The notes: generated from the sequence alone by a model not told the origin. DNA of 45,007 nt from Bacteroidota bacterium (GCA_013377005.1 JACABE010000010.1:55956-100962), one strand, 5' to 3'; positions 16,774-26,300 are shown, counted from the first letter of the stretch. Made by a program: numbers and translations.

Positions 16774-18213
16774 CTAAATTATTATATTGCTTTTTTCTTC
16801 ATTTTTCAGGTGATAAACATCCAAAGCAACTATCATGGCAATAAATCCCCAGAATGGAACAGAAGCTTTATCTGTATCAAGAAAATTATTCAGGAAACCG
16901 TGTATGTAATAAGTTGTGAGACTTAATAAAGCAATAAATGTCAATAGCTTCACTTTTTTATTTTCCGACTTCCAATAAACTTTCAAAGCAGTATAAATTA
17001 CTGTAATAGCAATAGCTAAAACCGATAATAAACCCAAAACCCCCATCTCGGCAAGTGGACCAATATATTCACTATGAGCATTTCCTCTATTACCTGCATT
17101 AGTACTGATGATTGTTTGTTCGTAAGAATATTGATAAGGGGCATAGCAAAACTGATAAGTGCCAGGTCCAAAACCCCAAAATGGACGATCTTTGAACATT
17201 CGGAAAGCAGCATCCCAACGGTTTATTCTTTCAAGATTTGAAGCATCCGTTGATATGTTTGACATAGATTGAATATGTTGAACTAAATTTTCTGAAGCAT
17301 CTTGCTTGTTTTTTTCTAATTTCATTATTATTTCACTTCGTAACATAAAGAAGATACATATAAATACAAATGAAGCAAGAACAACCCATTTAATTTTAAT
17401 TCTGAGTTTAATAATTAATGCCAAGCCTATTGCTACAACTAAGGCAAGCCAAGCTGCACGGCAATATGATAAATATAAACCAGTTAATAAAATAATTGCT
17501 GCATTCAGTGAAAAGAATCGTTGTGTATTTGAATATGATTTATCAGAAAGAAAACCAAAAATTACGGGTATAAAAAAAGCAATCATTCCTCCATAAGCCG
17601 TATGATCATTATAAAAAGGATCCATTATCCAATGTCCTACATCCTCATTAAAAGCATACGCAGAATGTCTTATTGTTGTATAAGTTATTACAATACACAA
17701 GCTTATTATATACATCCACGAAAATATCTTAAAGTTTTTTATATTTTTAAAAAGCTGAGTAGCTAAAAAGAAAAATGGTACAATAAACCATAATTTTGCA
17801 ATTAGAAATTTGAAAGAAACCAAAGGTATTTCGCTCGTAATACTTGTTAGCAGCATCCACGACAAGTAAAATAAAATTGAAATTGTTACAGGATGTCTGA
17901 TAATTTTAATATCGTAAGCCTGATCAAAAAAGAGTTTATACAAATACAAAACCAACACTCCAACCATCAGGGGTTCGGTAGGTAATGCAAGTCCTAATTG
18001 AGTTTCGTAACTACTTAATGTAACAGAAAGTGGTGTTAAGAAAGTAATCAGTAACAATACTTTATCTAAGGAAGTAAAATACATCAAAAATAAAAAACCT
18101 ATTAAAGGAATTGCCATGAACCAGAAAAATTCATTGGCAATAAATATGGCATTTATAAGAATAAATAATCCGCTAATACCATAAATAAAGGCTAATTTTT
18201 GTTTTTTAGTCAA
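16774..18213 (-). CDS. O-antigen ligase family protein
   Basis: The 479-aa protein has about twelve transmembrane segments. A long periplasmic loop (about residues 300-385) carries the Wzy_C signature WGFGPGTYQFCYAPY and GNAHSEYIGPLAEMGVLGL. The NAHSEY-type histidine is the conserved position in WaaL/Wzy proteins. It ligates or polymerises polysaccharide in the periplasm. It lies 19 bases downstream of the Wzz-like gene, implying cotranscription and a polymerase role regulated by that partner. It is the third protein of this superfamily in the window. Confidence 0.88.
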   Translation of the reverse strand: MTKKQKLAFIYGISGLFILINAIFIANEFFWFMAIPLIGFLFLMYFTSLDKVLLLITFLTPLSVTLSSYETQLGLALPTEPLMVGVLVLYLYKLFFDQAYDIKIIRHPVTISILFYLSWMLLTSITSEIPLVSFKFLIAKLWFIVPFFFLATQLFKNIKNFKIFSWMYIISLCIVITYTTIRHSAYAFNEDVGHWIMDPFYNDHTAYGGMIAFFIPVIFGFLSDKSYSNTQRFFSLNAAIILLTGLYLSYCRAAWLALVVAIGLALIIKLRIKIKWVVLASFVFICIFFMLRSEIIMKLEKNKQDASENLVQHIQSMSNISTDASNLERINRWDAAFRMFKDRPFWGFGPGTYQFCYAPYQYSYEQTIISTNAGNRGNAHSEYIGPLAEMGVLGLLSVLAIAITVIYTALKVYWKSENKKVKLLTFIALLSLTTYYIHGFLNNFLDTDKASVPFWGFIAMIVALDVYHLKNEEKSNIII

Positions 18214-18232
18214 TGATTAAAAGAGTTGGAAA

Positions 18233-19255
18233 TTAGTTTTTTTGAATACTTTTTTTGTAAATATTTTCGATAAAGATTAAAACAAGTATCGAAAGCATAA
18301 ATGCAGAAAATGAAGAAACTAAAACAATCAACCATCTAACAGGAGTTGTTTTCTTTTCAGCTTTATAAGCGTTGTCAACAACAAATTTTTGGGGTATATA
18401 TTCTTCAGCATCTACTTTTGCTTCTTCATATTTTGCTTTTATAATGCTATACTGTTCGGCATTGTATTTAAGAATATTGCGTAATGCAACATATTTACCT
18501 CCGTATTTTGATAATGTATCTGATTTGGCTTTAAGTCTATCAATTGCTTGTTTGTTCCCTTTTCCTATTTGAATTGCTAATTCTTGATTAATCATTTCAG
18601 CCTGAGTTTCATAATCGTTTATTCCTTTTTGTCGAATACTTCTTAATGAATCTTCTAAGGCATTTGTTTCCCTTACAAAAGACTCATAGCTGGTTTTTAC
18701 AATTTCAAATCCTCTTTTTGCACGTTCTTTTTGCATGGCATTTTTAGTAGAATCAAGTAAATTAGATATTGTATTGGCAATATCAGCCGCCATTTGTGGA
18801 TCTTTATCTAAAACACTAATTTCTACTGCCATAAATTCAGTCCTTTTAAAACTAATATTGTCGTTATATTCTTCTGTAAGATAGGTGTTTTTGAATTTTG
18901 AGTTTTCATCAATATCATAGTGTTTAACAAGATTGAAGCGTTCTATTATTATATCTTTAATCTTGCAGGAATGTAAAATTTGCAACAATTGTTCTGCTTG
19001 TTCTTCTTCTCCAAACTCAAGAATATCGGCTTTAGTACCATCATTATTACTAAGTAAAGCTTTTGAAATCGAATTAGATGAAGTAGGAAATAAAATTACA
19101 GTTGATTTATACTTTGGTGTAATTAAAAAAGATGCACCACCAGATAAGATTGCAGATGATAGCGTAATAATAAGTAAAACTTTACGCCAATTCCATAAAA
19201 AAATAAAAAAATTGGTTGAATTAAAATCAGTATTGTTTTTATTTATTTCTGTCAT
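18233..19255 (-). CDS. Wzz-like polysaccharide chain-length / co-polymerase protein
   Basis: The 340-aa protein has the hallmark topology of polysaccharide co-polymerases. There is an N-terminal membrane segment (about 26-47, preceded by FFIFLWNWRKVL), a long periplasmic helical domain with coiled-coil character (about 165-290) and a second membrane segment near 310-332. The motif PKYKSTVILFPTS after the first segment is typical of Wzz domains. There is no C-terminal tyrosine kinase domain. It would set modal chain length for the neighbouring ligase/polymerase. A strong promoter precedes it. Confidence 0.9.
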   Translation of the reverse strand: MTEINKNNTDFNSTNFFIFLWNWRKVLLIITLSSAILSGGASFLITPKYKSTVILFPTSSNSISKALLSNNDGTKADILEFGEEEQAEQLLQILHSCKIKDIIIERFNLVKHYDIDENSKFKNTYLTEEYNDNISFKRTEFMAVEISVLDKDPQMAADIANTISNLLDSTKNAMQKERAKRGFEIVKTSYESFVRETNALEDSLRSIRQKGINDYETQAEMINQELAIQIGKGNKQAIDRLKAKSDTLSKYGGKYVALRNILKYNAEQYSIIKAKYEEAKVDAEEYIPQKFVVDNAYKAEKKTTPVRWLIVLVSSFSAFMLSILVLIFIENIYKKSIQKN

Positions 19256-19275
19256 ATTGATTATTATTTTGTTAG

Positions 19276-19306
19276 CAAAAATAGATATTTTTATTCATTT
19301 TTCAAA
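19276..19306 (-). promoter_or_regulatory. Promoter of the wzz-like / ligase pair
   Basis: On the minus strand TTTG (19303-19306) and TATTTTTG (19276-19283) are separated by 19 bases, a near-ideal Bacteroidota promoter. The -7 box ends 21 bases before the start codon. Confidence 0.75.
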
Positions 19307-19417
19307 CCATGAAACGATGATTTTATAGTTTTAGTATTTTCAAAAGTATATAGAATTAGGCTTTTAGATTAATGTTAAGAAATTATTCAAAAATAGCTTA
19401 ATAACAAATATCCCAAA

Positions 19418-20872
19418 TTATTTCGATTTATTTTGAATAAGAGTAAGTAGTGATTTAAAGTTTAATAGTTTAAGGAATGATGCAAAAACTATTGATAGTA
19501 TTACCATTCCTATAAAGTTATAAATCCATTTATCTTCAATGAAATGTTTTGAAAAAACATTAATAATAATAACTCCTATAGCAAAAGCAAGTATTGACAT
19601 CAAAAAACGATAATCAATTTTAAATTTGAATACTTTTTGAGCAAAAATAACTTGAACAATAGCACTTAAAAATTGTGTAATAATACTTGAATAAGCAGAA
19701 CCAACAGCTTCTAAACGTGGTATTAAGATAAAATTAAGAGAAATATTTAATAACATTCCTGTTGCTGCGATAAAATTTAATTCTTTAAGATTTCCGTTTG
19801 CAGTAAGCAAAGTGCCAAAAACATAAGTAGTTGAAACCGCAATAAATCCCATCATCAGCCATTTAAAAACCTCTGCAGATTCCTGAACATGATTGGTATA
19901 TAGCATTCCCATGAGTTCAATGCTATAGAAAAAAGAGCCAATTCCAACAATTAATGCTAAAGTAATAAGGAGTTTAAATGATAATTTAACGATGTGGACT
20001 ATTTCATCACCATTTTTTATCATTTTTGAAAACAAAGGTAATAGTAACACCGCAAATAGATAAGCAATCATATTTGTTGCATCCAATAACCGATAGGAAG
20101 ATGCGTAAATACCGGCTTGTTCATCTCCTTGCGTATTTGGCAATAAACGTTCAAGCATCACTGAGTCAATGCGATTGTAAAATGTCATAAGCAAAGCCAA
20201 AATGGCAAAGGGAAAGCTTTGTTTTATAATCATTACAAAAAAAGGACGATTCCAATTAAGTCGGGTAAAAGCCGATTTACGCTTAACAATAATAAATGCA
20301 ATAATGGCAGTGATTATATATGCAGCTGTTTGTGCATAAATAAACCATTCTATTTGGAATTTTTCATTGGTAACATTCCCCCAAATTAAAATACTGCAAA
20401 AAATAATCATTAACGTTCTATCTAAAACAGAAACAATACTATCTGTTTTAAAAAGCAATAATCCTGAAATATTACTTCTTAAATACAATACAAAAGAAAT
20501 TAAAAACTGATTGAAAACCATCCATCCTAACATGCTTAATTGATGGCTATTATAACCAACTATTAATCCAAAAGTAAATGTAATTATAGCAAAAACTACT
20601 GCTAACATTAGCTTAAGAATCACGATACTCGAAAAATGTTTGTTGAGTAAGTGGTTATTTTGAGCAATGTTTTTATTATTAAAATTGGTAATACCAAAAT
20701 CTAATAAGATATTAAAAAGAAAAGAAAAATTGAAAATTGCAAAATATAATCCATAATCAGCAGCACCTACCATATTTTGAACAGTTCTGTCGATACCCAA
20801 CATCCAAAAAGGTTTTATCAACAGGTTTAAAGCTAAAAGAAAAATAAGATTGGTAAGAAATTTTCGTTGCAT
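19418..20872 (-). CDS. Polysaccharide flippase (second Wzx-like)
   Basis: The 484-aa protein has about 14 hydrophobic segments and the fold of the MVF/PST flippase superfamily (AADYGLYFAIFNFSFLFNILLDFG near the N terminus). It exports lipid-linked polysaccharide precursors. It is longer than the flippase at 10146 and not an obvious copy of it. A 162-base gap and a separate promoter divide it from the Wzz-like gene. It is divergent from the glycosyltransferase at 21042, together forming a second export locus. Confidence 0.87.
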   Translation of the reverse strand: MQRKFLTNLIFLLALNLLIKPFWMLGIDRTVQNMVGAADYGLYFAIFNFSFLFNILLDFGITNFNNKNIAQNNHLLNKHFSSIVILKLMLAVVFAIITFTFGLIVGYNSHQLSMLGWMVFNQFLISFVLYLRSNISGLLLFKTDSIVSVLDRTLMIIFCSILIWGNVTNEKFQIEWFIYAQTAAYIITAIIAFIIVKRKSAFTRLNWNRPFFVMIIKQSFPFAILALLMTFYNRIDSVMLERLLPNTQGDEQAGIYASSYRLLDATNMIAYLFAVLLLPLFSKMIKNGDEIVHIVKLSFKLLITLALIVGIGSFFYSIELMGMLYTNHVQESAEVFKWLMMGFIAVSTTYVFGTLLTANGNLKELNFIAATGMLLNISLNFILIPRLEAVGSAYSSIITQFLSAIVQVIFAQKVFKFKIDYRFLMSILAFAIGVIIINVFSKHFIEDKWIYNFIGMVILSIVFASFLKLLNFKSLLTLIQNKSK

Positions 20873-20889
20873 CTATGATAAATATGTTG

Positions 20890-20918
20890 CAAAATTAATA
20901 AAGCTTTGCTAAATACAA
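20890..20918 (-). promoter_or_regulatory. Promoter of the second flippase gene
   Basis: On the minus strand TTG (20916-20918) is followed after 18 bases by TAATTTTG (20890-20897), 17 bases before the ATG. Confidence 0.65.
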
Positions 20919-20950
20919 TGAAAATATTCTTATTTGAAATATAGTTTATA

Positions 20951-20958
20951 TAAATTTG
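20951..20958 (+). promoter_or_regulatory. -7 box (TAAATTTG) of the divergent glycosyltransferase
   Basis: TAAATTTG on the plus strand lies 83 bases before the ATG. A TTTG at 20933-20936 is somewhat closer than the usual spacing, so this is a moderate candidate. Confidence 0.45.
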
Positions 20959-21041
20959 CAAAATTATACATTGAATCAAACCATTTGTTTATGATTTTTT
21001 CAATAAAAAAAGACTAAAGAATTATTAAGAGCAAGATATTG

Positions 21042-22163
21042 ATGAGAATAGCTGTAAATACACGACTTTTACTTGAGGGTAAATTGGATGGAATTGGATG
21101 GTTTACTTATGAAACCCTTAAACGAATTACAATTCAACATCCGGAACATCAATTTATCTTTTTATTTGATCGACCCTACCATAAGGATTTTGTTTTTGCC
21201 AAGAATGTTATTCCTGTTGTTCTTTATCCTCCTGCTCGGCATCCTGTTTTGTGGTATATGTTTTTTGAATGGAGTGTTACAAAAGCCCTTAAAAAATATA
21301 AAGCAGATGTTTTTATTTCACCTGATGGGTGGCTCTCATTGTCAACAAATTTAAAATCACTTACTGTTATTCATGATTTGAATTTTGAACACTTCCCTCA
21401 ATTTTTGAAGTTTTCTCATAGCGTATATTTTAAATACTTTTTCCATCGTTTTGCACAAAAGGCAGATAGAATTGTTACGGTTTCTCAATATTCTAAAAAT
21501 GATATTTCAAAATTGTATGGAATAACAGAAGATAAAATTGATGTAGTTTATAATGGCTCTCATGAATTATACAGACCAGTAAATGATGAGACTAAAAAAA
21601 GAATAAAAGTCGAATTTACTAATAATAAGCCTTATTTCATCTTTATTAGTACCATCCATCCGCGTAAAAATATTGCAAATTTATTTGTCGCTTTTGATTT
21701 ATTCAGAAAAACTTACAATACTGAAACAAAGTTAGTAATTGTTGGACAAAAACAATGGTGGAATGGAGAAATAGCTAATGCTTACGATTCAATGGAATTT
21801 AAAAAAGAAGTGATTTTTACGGGAAGACTTGCCCCTGAAATCTTGAATGATTTGTTAGCATCTTCTTTGGCATTAACTTATGTTTCTTTTTTTGAAGGTT
21901 TCGGAATACCAATAGTAGAGGCTTTTTATGCTGAAACAGCCGTTATTACATCTAATATTACTTCTATGCCAGAAATAGCAGGAGATGCAGCTTTACTGGT
22001 TGATCCATATTCTATAAACGCTATTGCAGAAGCAATGCATACAATAGATACTGACAATGAATTGCGAACCTCTTTAATTGAAAAAGGAAAGCAAAGAAGA
22101 TTGAATTATAGTTGGGATAAATCTGCCAAAGAACTATGGGAATCAATTGAAAAGATATTATAG
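21042..22163 (+). CDS. GT4 glycosyltransferase
   Basis: The protein (373 aa) is a GT-B glycosyltransferase. It begins MRIAVNTRLLLEGKLDGIGW, a pattern common in mannosyltransferase-like GT4 enzymes. The donor domain includes ISTIHPRKNIANLFVAF, VIVGQKQWWN, VIFTGRLAPEILNDLL and the nucleotide-sugar motif FEGFGIPIVEAFYAETAVI with both glutamates of EX7E. Start is placed at the ATG rather than the TTG one codon upstream. It is divergent from the second flippase and probably belongs with that locus. Donor and acceptor are unknown. Confidence 0.9.
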   Translation: MRIAVNTRLLLEGKLDGIGWFTYETLKRITIQHPEHQFIFLFDRPYHKDFVFAKNVIPVVLYPPARHPVLWYMFFEWSVTKALKKYKADVFISPDGWLSLSTNLKSLTVIHDLNFEHFPQFLKFSHSVYFKYFFHRFAQKADRIVTVSQYSKNDISKLYGITEDKIDVVYNGSHELYRPVNDETKKRIKVEFTNNKPYFIFISTIHPRKNIANLFVAFDLFRKTYNTETKLVIVGQKQWWNGEIANAYDSMEFKKEVIFTGRLAPEILNDLLASSLALTYVSFFEGFGIPIVEAFYAETAVITSNITSMPEIAGDAALLVDPYSINAIAEAMHTIDTDNELRTSLIEKGKQRRLNYSWDKSAKELWESIEKIL

Positions 22164-22255
22164 GTATGAATAATTTTTATAGAGTGGAACAAAAATTGTA
22201 TTCTTATTAATATCACAGGTTTTAAATTAAATTAAAATAATTAGACAAATATAAA

Positions 22256-22882
22256 TTGAGTAAAGATAAATTATTGGACGAAGGGCTAAAACTACCTGTA
22301 ATGGAGGAGTTTTATAGCTTACAAGGCGAAGGCTTTCATACAGGCGAAGCAGCTTATTTTATTAGAGTTGGTGGATGCGATGTGGGTTGCCATTGGTGCG
22401 ATGCCAAAGAATCGTGGAATGCTGAAACGCATCCTGCTATATTTACTGATGAAATTATTGAAAGATCTTTTTCTTTTCCCGCAAAAGCAGTAATAGTTAC
22501 TGGTGGCGAACCTTTGAATTATAATTTGAATTACTTATGTAATGAATTGCAAAAAAGAGGAATTAAAACTTTTTTGGAAACATCAGGCTCATTACCTATG
22601 AGTGGAAGTTGGAATTGGGTTTGTCTTTCGCCTAAACAAAACATTCCGCCTGTTGCTGAAAATTATCTCTTGGCAGGTGAGTTAAAAATTATTATATCAG
22701 AGGATTTTGATTTTGATTGGGCAGAACTTAATGCTGCTAAAGTAAACCAGTCTTGCTTACTATACCTGCAACCCGAATGGAGTAAAAGAAATGAAATGAT
22801 GCCAAAAATAATCGACTATGTAATGCAACATCCTGAATGGAGAATATCATTGCAAAGTCACAAATATATGAGAATACCATAG
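22256..22882 (+). CDS. queE: 7-carboxy-7-deazaguanine synthase QueE
   Basis: This radical SAM enzyme forms the deazapurine ring of queuosine precursors. The cluster-binding motif CDVGCHWC (C41, C45, C48, spacing CX3CX2C) follows FYSLQGEGFHTGEAAYFIRV, the diagnostic QueE N terminus. TGGEPLNYN is the SAM-binding GGE motif. At 208 aa it has normal family length. The frame opens with TTG; the first ATG is 15 codons further on, just before EEFYSLQGEG, so both starts are possible. No other queuosine genes are in the window. Confidence 0.93.
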   Translation: MSKDKLLDEGLKLPVMEEFYSLQGEGFHTGEAAYFIRVGGCDVGCHWCDAKESWNAETHPAIFTDEIIERSFSFPAKAVIVTGGEPLNYNLNYLCNELQKRGIKTFLETSGSLPMSGSWNWVCLSPKQNIPPVAENYLLAGELKIIISEDFDFDWAELNAAKVNQSCLLYLQPEWSKRNEMMPKIIDYVMQHPEWRISLQSHKYMRIP

Positions 22883-22932
22883 AGTAAAGGGTAAAGTATA
22901 AAGTATAAAGGGTAAAATGTTGTTTTCCTTTA

Positions 22933-22959
22933 GTCATCCCGAGTAAGCGAGGACCTCAT
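22933..22959 (+). repeat. Intergenic repeat fragment (GTCATCCCGAG...CGAGGACCT)
   Basis: GTCATCCCGAGTAAGCGAGG resembles a short repeat I know from intergenic regions of many Bacteroidota and other genomes, with a core like TCATCCTGAG...GAAGGATCT. It is notably GC-richer than its AT-rich surroundings. Only one copy is seen here, so repetition in this genome is unproven. Confidence 0.4.
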
Positions 22960-23086
22960 TAATATTATTTTAATTTATGAATAACGATTAACGAATTGAG
23001 AAGGAAGAAGTAAAAGAATGAAAATTTTTAGACGAATTATCATATTAGCTTAATAATCTAATAACACAATAACTAATTCATAAAGA

Positions 23087-25042
23087 ATGCAACGACCTAA
23101 GATATTAAGAACAATATTATTGTTATTGATGATTGCCTTGTTGTCAAATATTGTATTTGCACAAAAAGGGTTGCAATTAAGCTCAAAATCTAAAAAGGCA
23201 ATCAAATATTATGAGAATGCCACTCATTTTTATGATTTGCGTGACAATATTCCATGTGTAGAAGAACTTAACAAAGCAGTTAAAGAAGACCCAAACTTTA
23301 TTGAAGCCTATTTTTTGTTAGCTGCTGTTTATAACGATTTACATAAAAAAGATGATGCCATCATTGCCTACCAAAAAGCTATTGCAATTAATGAGAACTT
23401 CTATCCAGGCGCTCTCTTTGCATTGGCTAACCTCCAGCTTTCTGTTGGAAAATATGAGGATGCAGGAATTAATTATCAAAAATATTTAGAAAACAATGAA
23501 GGAGCTCCAGTTAAACTGCAAGCTGCAAAAAAAGCTCTTGAAATTGTTGACTTTGCCATGTATCAAATTAATCATCCTGTTCCTTTTAATTTGGTTAACA
23601 TGGGTGGTAATGTAAATTCAGAAAACTATGAGTATTTGCCTGCTATTACTGCAGATGAACAAACACTTATTATCACAGTTGCCCGACCAAGAGATGCACA
23701 ATCCACCACAGGAAGTAATATGGAAGAAGATTTTTATATATGCCATAAAATAAACGGCGAATGGACAAAAGCTGAACCTATCGGTCCTCCTTTAAATACA
23801 CATGGAAACGAAGGCGCTCAGTGTATTTCGCCTGATGGGCAAACTATTTATTTTACGGCTTGCAACAGGGATGATGGTTATGGCAGTTGTGATATTTATT
23901 CCTCAAAAAAAATAGGGAATTCTTGGTCACTTCCGGTTAATCTTGGAGAGACTGTTAATACAGCAAAATGGGAATCTCAACCCAGCATATCTTCTGATGG
24001 TAAAACATTGTACTTTACAAGCGCCCGTGATGGAGGTAAAGGTGGTATGGATATTTGGAAAACTATAATGAATGATGATGGCAAATGGTGTGTGCCAATA
24101 AATTTAGGGGATAGTATCAATACAAAGTTTGATGACGTATCGCCTTTTATACATCCTGATAACCAAACACTTTATTTTTCTTCGGATGGCAGATTGGGAA
24201 TGGGTGGAAAAGATATTTACTTTGCTCGTAAGAATTTAAAGAATGAATGGGGAAAGCCTGTAAACATCGGTTATCCTATTAATACTTATGCTGATGAAAC
24301 AAGTCTTGTAGTAAATGCAAAAGGTGATCTTGCTTTTTTTTCTTCCAATAAACCCGGTGGATTCGGTAATCTCGATTTATATAGTTTTGAATTGTATCCC
24401 GAAGCCCGTCCAATGGCTGTAAATTATATGAAAGGTAAAGTATTTGATAGCGAAACAAAGAAAAGTATAGAAGCCAAATTTGAATTGATAAACCTTGAAA
24501 CTGGTGAAGTAGTGGTGCAATCTAAATCTAATGCAATATCGGGAGAATTTTTGGTTTGCCTTCCTGCTAATAAAAACTATGCTTTAAATATTTCGAAGGA
24601 CAGTTATTTGTTCTATTCCGAAAACTTTGCGCTAGCAGGCAATCATTCCGAAATGAAACCATATTTAAAAGATTTACCACTCAAGCCTATACAAATCGGT
24701 GAATCTGTAGTATTAAAAAACATATTTTTCGAAACTGATAAGTTTGATTTAAAACCTGAATCAAAAATAGAGTTAGGTAAACTTATAAAATTCTTGCAAC
24801 AAAATCCTAATGTTAAGATAGAAATAAGTGGACATACGGATAATGTAGGAACTGAAAAATATAATCTTACGCTTTCAGAAAACAGAGCAAAATCAGTATT
24901 TGATTATTTAGTAATCAATGGCGTTGTTAAAACACGAATGACTTATAAAGGTTATGGATGGACTAAACCAATTGATAATAATGATACTGAAACAGCAAGG
25001 TCTAATAATAGAAGAACAGAGTTTAAAGTAATAGCAAATTAG
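23087..25042 (+). CDS. OmpA-family protein with TPR and beta-propeller (PorE-like)
   Basis: This 651-aa secreted protein has a signal peptide (to about residue 25), TPR helices (about 35-155), and a PD40-type beta-propeller (about 180-435) with repeated blades such as SPDGQTIYFTA, SSDGKTLYFTSARDGG and HPDNQTLYFSSDGRLG. A carboxypeptidase-regulatory-like domain (about 445-530) and a C-terminal OmpA peptidoglycan-binding domain (about 540-650) follow; the latter includes SGHTDNVG and NNRRTEF. This order is that of PorE, the peptidoglycan-anchored T9SS component. Unlike PorE of Porphyromonas, the signal region shows no lipobox cysteine. A T9SS role is an inference supported by the T9SS cargo nearby. 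Confidence 0.82.
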   Translation: MQRPKILRTILLLLMIALLSNIVFAQKGLQLSSKSKKAIKYYENATHFYDLRDNIPCVEELNKAVKEDPNFIEAYFLLAAVYNDLHKKDDAIIAYQKAIAINENFYPGALFALANLQLSVGKYEDAGINYQKYLENNEGAPVKLQAAKKALEIVDFAMYQINHPVPFNLVNMGGNVNSENYEYLPAITADEQTLIITVARPRDAQSTTGSNMEEDFYICHKINGEWTKAEPIGPPLNTHGNEGAQCISPDGQTIYFTACNRDDGYGSCDIYSSKKIGNSWSLPVNLGETVNTAKWESQPSISSDGKTLYFTSARDGGKGGMDIWKTIMNDDGKWCVPINLGDSINTKFDDVSPFIHPDNQTLYFSSDGRLGMGGKDIYFARKNLKNEWGKPVNIGYPINTYADETSLVVNAKGDLAFFSSNKPGGFGNLDLYSFELYPEARPMAVNYMKGKVFDSETKKSIEAKFELINLETGEVVVQSKSNAISGEFLVCLPANKNYALNISKDSYLFYSENFALAGNHSEMKPYLKDLPLKPIQIGESVVLKNIFFETDKFDLKPESKIELGKLIKFLQQNPNVKIEISGHTDNVGTEKYNLTLSENRAKSVFDYLVINGVVKTRMTYKGYGWTKPIDNNDTETARSNNRRTEFKVIAN

Positions 25043-25157
25043 AAAATTGATAATTTAGCGATTTATAATTATATTCCTAGAACAATGATAATATTACAAA
25101 CCTTATTAATTTATAAGAATGAAGGAAATAAGATATATGAAAGCTGTATTTAGAAAT

Positions 25158-26231
25158 CTATAGCTTATCAATTTTTAAGTCGATAGCAATTTGATGTAAA
25201 TCCATAACTACTTTATCCAACACAGGAATGCCATCCCGCATTCTAATTTGTTCCCATTCTCTTTCCGGCTCACCAGGTATTATTACTTTTGCTTGTCCTT
25301 CGATAGCTTTGGCGTTTTTAAATGTTTCAATCCACTTATCCATTTGTTGCGTAAATTCATCCGCTTTCTGAAAAGCATCAATACGCATTGCGCCAAGAAA
25401 ATGTCCAGTACCAATACCTTCAGTATTTTCCAATACAGGTAAAAATGCAACAGAAGGTGGTACAAAAGGACCAAAATTTGCACCCGAAAAAATAGCTGAA
25501 AATATATCAACAATAGCACCCAAACAATAGCCTTTATGACTTCCATGCAAATAATCGCCACCCAAGGGAACAATAGCTCCACCTTGGGTTAATATATTAG
25601 GATCATCACTCCATTTGCCTGTTTTGTCCTGCACATAACCTTCGGGAGCCTGCATACCCTTTTTATGCATAATATCTAATTTCCCTCTGGCAATAGGCGT
25701 AGTGGCAAAGTCGGCCACAAAAGGAGGGTATTTTCCTGCTGGAATTGCTACAGCAATAGGATTGGTTCCCAATAATCGATCAATAGAAAATGTAGGTGCT
25801 ACCAAGGGGTTTGCATTTGTCATACAAATACCAATCATATCATACTTTAATGCCATCATTGCATAATAGCCTGCAATGCTAAAATGATTTGAATTCCGAA
25901 CAGCTACCCATCCTGTACCTACATTTTGTGCTTTTTGGATAGCTAACTGCATAGCCGATTCGCCTGCAATCATTCCCAACGCAGCATCCCCATCAATTAA
26001 GGCTGTCGAAAGTGTTTCGTGTATAATTTTTATTTCAGGTTTGGTATTTATTCTTTTCGATTGCCATAAATTCACATAATCTTTCAAACGCGAAACGCCA
26101 TGCGAACTGATATTTCTTAATTCGGCTGCCATTAAAACATCAGCCGTAATATTAGCGTGTTCGTCAGAGCAACCCATGCTATTGCATACATTTAGTATAA
26201 ATTGGCGGAGTTGTTGATAAGTATATGTCAT
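25158..26231 (-). CDS. Ldh2-family malate/lactate dehydrogenase
   Basis: The 357-aa protein belongs to the NAD(P)-dependent malate/L-lactate/ureidoglycolate dehydrogenase family (PF02615), structurally distinct from classical MDH. Seen motifs are NISSHGVSRLKDYV, VRNSNHFSIAGYYA with the catalytic-region histidine, MTNANPLVAPTF, GTNPIAVAIPAG and DFATTPIARGKL. It is cytosolic and reduces or oxidises a 2-hydroxyacid. Exact substrate cannot be assigned. It is a single-gene unit with a TATTTTTG box about 30 bases upstream, and lies divergent to the next gene. Confidence 0.9.
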   Translation of the reverse strand: MTYTYQQLRQFILNVCNSMGCSDEHANITADVLMAAELRNISSHGVSRLKDYVNLWQSKRINTKPEIKIIHETLSTALIDGDAALGMIAGESAMQLAIQKAQNVGTGWVAVRNSNHFSIAGYYAMMALKYDMIGICMTNANPLVAPTFSIDRLLGTNPIAVAIPAGKYPPFVADFATTPIARGKLDIMHKKGMQAPEGYVQDKTGKWSDDPNILTQGGAIVPLGGDYLHGSHKGYCLGAIVDIFSAIFSGANFGPFVPPSVAFLPVLENTEGIGTGHFLGAMRIDAFQKADEFTQQMDKWIETFKNAKAIEGQAKVIIPGEPEREWEQIRMRDGIPVLDKVVMDLHQIAIDLKIDKL

Positions 26232-26260
26232 ATATTAAATGTTTTTTGCAATTTAAACTG

Positions 26261-26268
26261 CAAAAATA
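26261..26268 (-). promoter_or_regulatory. -7 box (TATTTTTG) of the Ldh2-family gene
   Basis: TATTTTTG on the minus strand lies 29 bases before the start codon. The next 10 bases hold a plus-strand TAATTTTG for the divergent gene. Confidence 0.5.
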
Positions 26269-26270
26269 TC

Positions 26271-26278
26271 TAATTTTG
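26271..26278 (+). promoter_or_regulatory. -7 box (TAATTTTG) of the PH-like membrane protein gene
   Basis: TAATTTTG on the plus strand lies 22 bases before the ATG and nearly abuts the divergent promoter box. The usual upstream TTTG is not at the normal spacing. Confidence 0.45.
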
Positions 26279-26300
26279 TTATACATAAATTATAAAAATC

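Noticed and set aside
22737-22937. Minus-strand frame with FTLYTLYFTLYS repeats
   Set aside because: The repeats come from the short tandem DNA repeats after queE; the rest overlaps queE.
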